Shown here: positions 5,002 to 6,423 of the stretch, piece after piece
Layout: each line of letters opens with the position of its first letter
Position numbering within the stretch: the stretch's first letter is position 1
Source of the DNA: Actinomycetota bacterium
Lineage (GTDB): Bacteria > Actinomycetota > Acidimicrobiia > Acidimicrobiales > Iamiaceae
DNA length: 6,423 bases
Direction: 5' to 3'
Assembly: GCA_017882935.1 (NCBI GenBank)
Contig: JADGOP010000147.1
Coordinates: forward strand, 1-6,423
Made by a program: the position numbers and the translations under genes
Notes under the pieces: generated by a model
The model's database searches: none
What the model was told of the DNA's origin: nothing
The model's input: only the letters and a program-made list of their open reading frames with translations

Positions 5002-6378
5002 TCAGGAGGCGATGGTGAAGCTGGCGACGAAAAGGAACAGGTTGATGGTGGGCTGCGCTCCCGGGCCCAGCGACGCCGGTGTGCCCCCGGCCAGGTCGTC
5101 GGTGAACGTGGTGCCCACCTCGCCGTGGATCCAGGCGTAGGGCGTCGCCACGCCACCGAGCGCGGCCCGGTTCCCGGTGACCACCGTCCCGCTCACGGGC
5201 TGGTGCAGCGTCTCGGTGCGGTACTTCGTGCCGATCAGCACCGCCTCCGAGGCGGGGAACGCGGCCGACGAGTGGTCGCCCGAGAACTGGTTGTCGGCCA
5301 CGGTGTTGCCGTCGTCCTCGACGCGCACGCCGTGCACGGTGTCGATGAACCGGTTCGAGCGGACCGTGTTCGACGCCGCCGAGTCGAGCCGGATCGCGGT
5401 CACGCCGCCGCTGACGTAGGTGGGGTCGCTGCAGTCGAGGAAGTAGGTGTTCTCGGCCATGCGCGAGCCGATCCACACCCCGTTCTGCTCGTCGTAGATG
5501 GCGTTGCCCTCGATGAGGTTGCCGCTCGAACCGGTGCGCCGCGGCCACCACTGGTCGGGCTTCTGGGTGGCGTACTCGCCGCAGTTCTTGTACAGGAAGA
5601 TGCCGCCGTAGGAGTTCTGGCCGATGGCGTTGTTGCGGATGACGTTGTCGCTCGACCCGTCGACGGCGATGCCCTCGCGGCCCGTGGTGAGGTAGGTGAA
5701 CGTGGTGCCGCCCACGGTCATCGTCTGCCCGGGCGGCGTGGTGCCTGCGAAGCCGTTGCCGTGGATGAACGAGTTCTGCACGGTGCTGCCCCTCGACCCC
5801 GCCTCGAGGTAGATGCCGGTGCTGCCCGCGTTGCTGATGTCGACGTGGTCGACGGTGACGCCGGTGACGTAGCCGTCGACGTAGAGGCCCACGCCGCCGG
5901 TGTCGCGGATGCGGTCGTTCTCGATGCTGATGGCGGTGTCGGCCACGTCGTACTCCTGCCCTGCGGTGAGCGTCTTGAAGCCGTCGCGGGTGACCCGCAT
6001 GCCGTTCAGGAAGCCGTGGACCACGCAGTTGCGCACGGTCACGTCGGTGAGGGCCACGGCGACGGGGGAGTGGACGAGGATGCCGACGCCCGAGCGGCCG
6101 GTGCCCGCGTCGACGTGCGCGCCCCGGCAGTCGAGGGTGACGTGCGACTGCGTGACCTCGATGCCGCCGGAGTAGGAGCACGCGGGGTCGAGGTGGGAGG
6201 AGGTGGTGACGACCAGGTGCTGGCTCGCCTGGCTGCAGCCGATCGCCGTCGACGAGGCGTCGACCGTGCCGGTGTTGTCGCCGAGCGGCAGCTCCGGGTT
6301 CGCGGCCGGCTGGCACGCGGCGAGTCCGATGACGGCCAGCAGCGCCAGCGCGGCGATCCGGGTGGTGATGCGCGACAT
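5002..6378 (-). CDS. Lipoprotein with right-handed parallel beta-helix repeats
   Basis: The 458-residue protein opens with a lipoprotein signal peptide: MSRITTRIAALALLAVIGLA, then the lipobox LAAC with Cys22 as the predicted lipidated residue. It is therefore probably anchored on the outer face of the cytoplasmic membrane. From about residue 55 to 405 it shows parallel beta-helix (PbH1/NosD-like) coils, seen as recurring short strands with Asn/Asp turns: VTLDCRGAHVD, VTVRNCVVHGF, AISIENDRIRDTGGVGLYVD, VTVDHVDISNAGSTGIYLE, NVIRNNAIGQNSYGGIFLY, NLIEGNAIYDEQNGVWIG, NTVRSNRFIDTVHGVRVED and NTVADNQFSG. Such folds occur in polysaccharide lyases, hydrolases and adhesion proteins, but I see no diagnostic catalytic motif. 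The tail (445-458) is hydrophobic. A weak purine-rich Shine-Dalgarno (AGGGGGA) lies about nine bases before the ATG. Translation stops at 5002-5004, and the gene appears to stand alone. Confidence 0.85.
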   Translation of the reverse strand: MSRITTRIAALALLAVIGLAACQPAANPELPLGDNTGTVDASSTAIGCSQASQHLVVTTSSHLDPACSYSGGIEVTQSHVTLDCRGAHVDAGTGRSGVGILVHSPVAVALTDVTVRNCVVHGFLNGMRVTRDGFKTLTAGQEYDVADTAISIENDRIRDTGGVGLYVDGYVTGVTVDHVDISNAGSTGIYLEAGSRGSTVQNSFIHGNGFAGTTPPGQTMTVGGTTFTYLTTGREGIAVDGSSDNVIRNNAIGQNSYGGIFLYKNCGEYATQKPDQWWPRRTGSSGNLIEGNAIYDEQNGVWIGSRMAENTYFLDCSDPTYVSGGVTAIRLDSAASNTVRSNRFIDTVHGVRVEDDGNTVADNQFSGDHSSAAFPASEAVLIGTKYRTETLHQPVSGTVVTGNRAALGGVATPYAWIHGEVGTTFTDDLAGGTPASLGPGAQPTINLFLFVASFTIAS

Positions 6379-6423
6379 CGACGGGTGTCCCCCTGCGAAC
6401 GGTGCGCTGGGTCGGGACCGGCG

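Noticed and set aside
4997..5012. Inverted repeat TCGCCTC/GAGGCGA at the end of the beta-helix gene as a terminator
   Set aside because: The loop is only two bases, it overlaps the stop codon, and no T-run follows. It is likely chance in GC-rich DNA.
3521..6316. A 931-codon open frame on the minus strand spanning the protease, oxidoreductase and beta-helix genes
   Set aside because: It is Arg/Gly/His-rich with no recognisable domains and overlaps three well-supported genes in other frames. Long open shadow frames are expected at this GC content.

Overview
The window is very GC-rich (about 70% or more by eye), with strong G/C preference at third codon positions. It holds a GTG-start candidate, a tRNA gene with an encoded CCA end, an F420-type oxidoreductase and secreted proteins of an actinobacterial style. 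Together these point to an actinobacterium. A member of the Acidimicrobiia is my best guess from the DUF4214-like secreted architecture, but the sequence does not prove it.

Layout, left to right. (1) 56-1156, minus strand: a secreted protein with helical DUF4214-like repeats and a C-terminal NlpC/P60-type domain that lacks the segment normally carrying the catalytic cysteine. (2) 1308-1384, plus strand: a complete tRNA-Arg(UCU). (3) 1391-3459, minus strand, a run of three genes: an HxlR-family regulator, a multi-pass membrane protein of unknown function with a ten-proline linker, and a hot-dog-fold thioesterase. The last two overlap by one base (TGATG). (4) 3460-3541: a divergent intergenic region with a perfect 17-bp palindrome, between the regulator and a plus-strand HtrA-like serine protease with a PDZ domain but no export signal (3542-4477). 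(5) 4489-4905, minus strand: a deazaflavin (F420)-dependent nitroreductase-family protein, convergent with the protease. (6) 5002-6378, minus strand: a lipoprotein with a right-handed parallel beta-helix.

How they may work together. The clearest regulatory unit is the HxlR regulator, the palindrome and the protease; the regulator probably controls itself and the protease. The membrane protein and thioesterase are probably co-translated. The other genes look like independent housekeeping or accessory genes. I see no insertion sequence, CRISPR array, phage gene or obvious multi-gene defence or biosynthetic system. The observations most worth following up are the cysteine-less NlpC/P60 protein and the palindrome-controlled cytosolic protease. 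Gene-free stretches (1-55, 1157-1307, 2965-3024, 3460-3541, 4906-5001, 6379-6423) are all under 300 bases.
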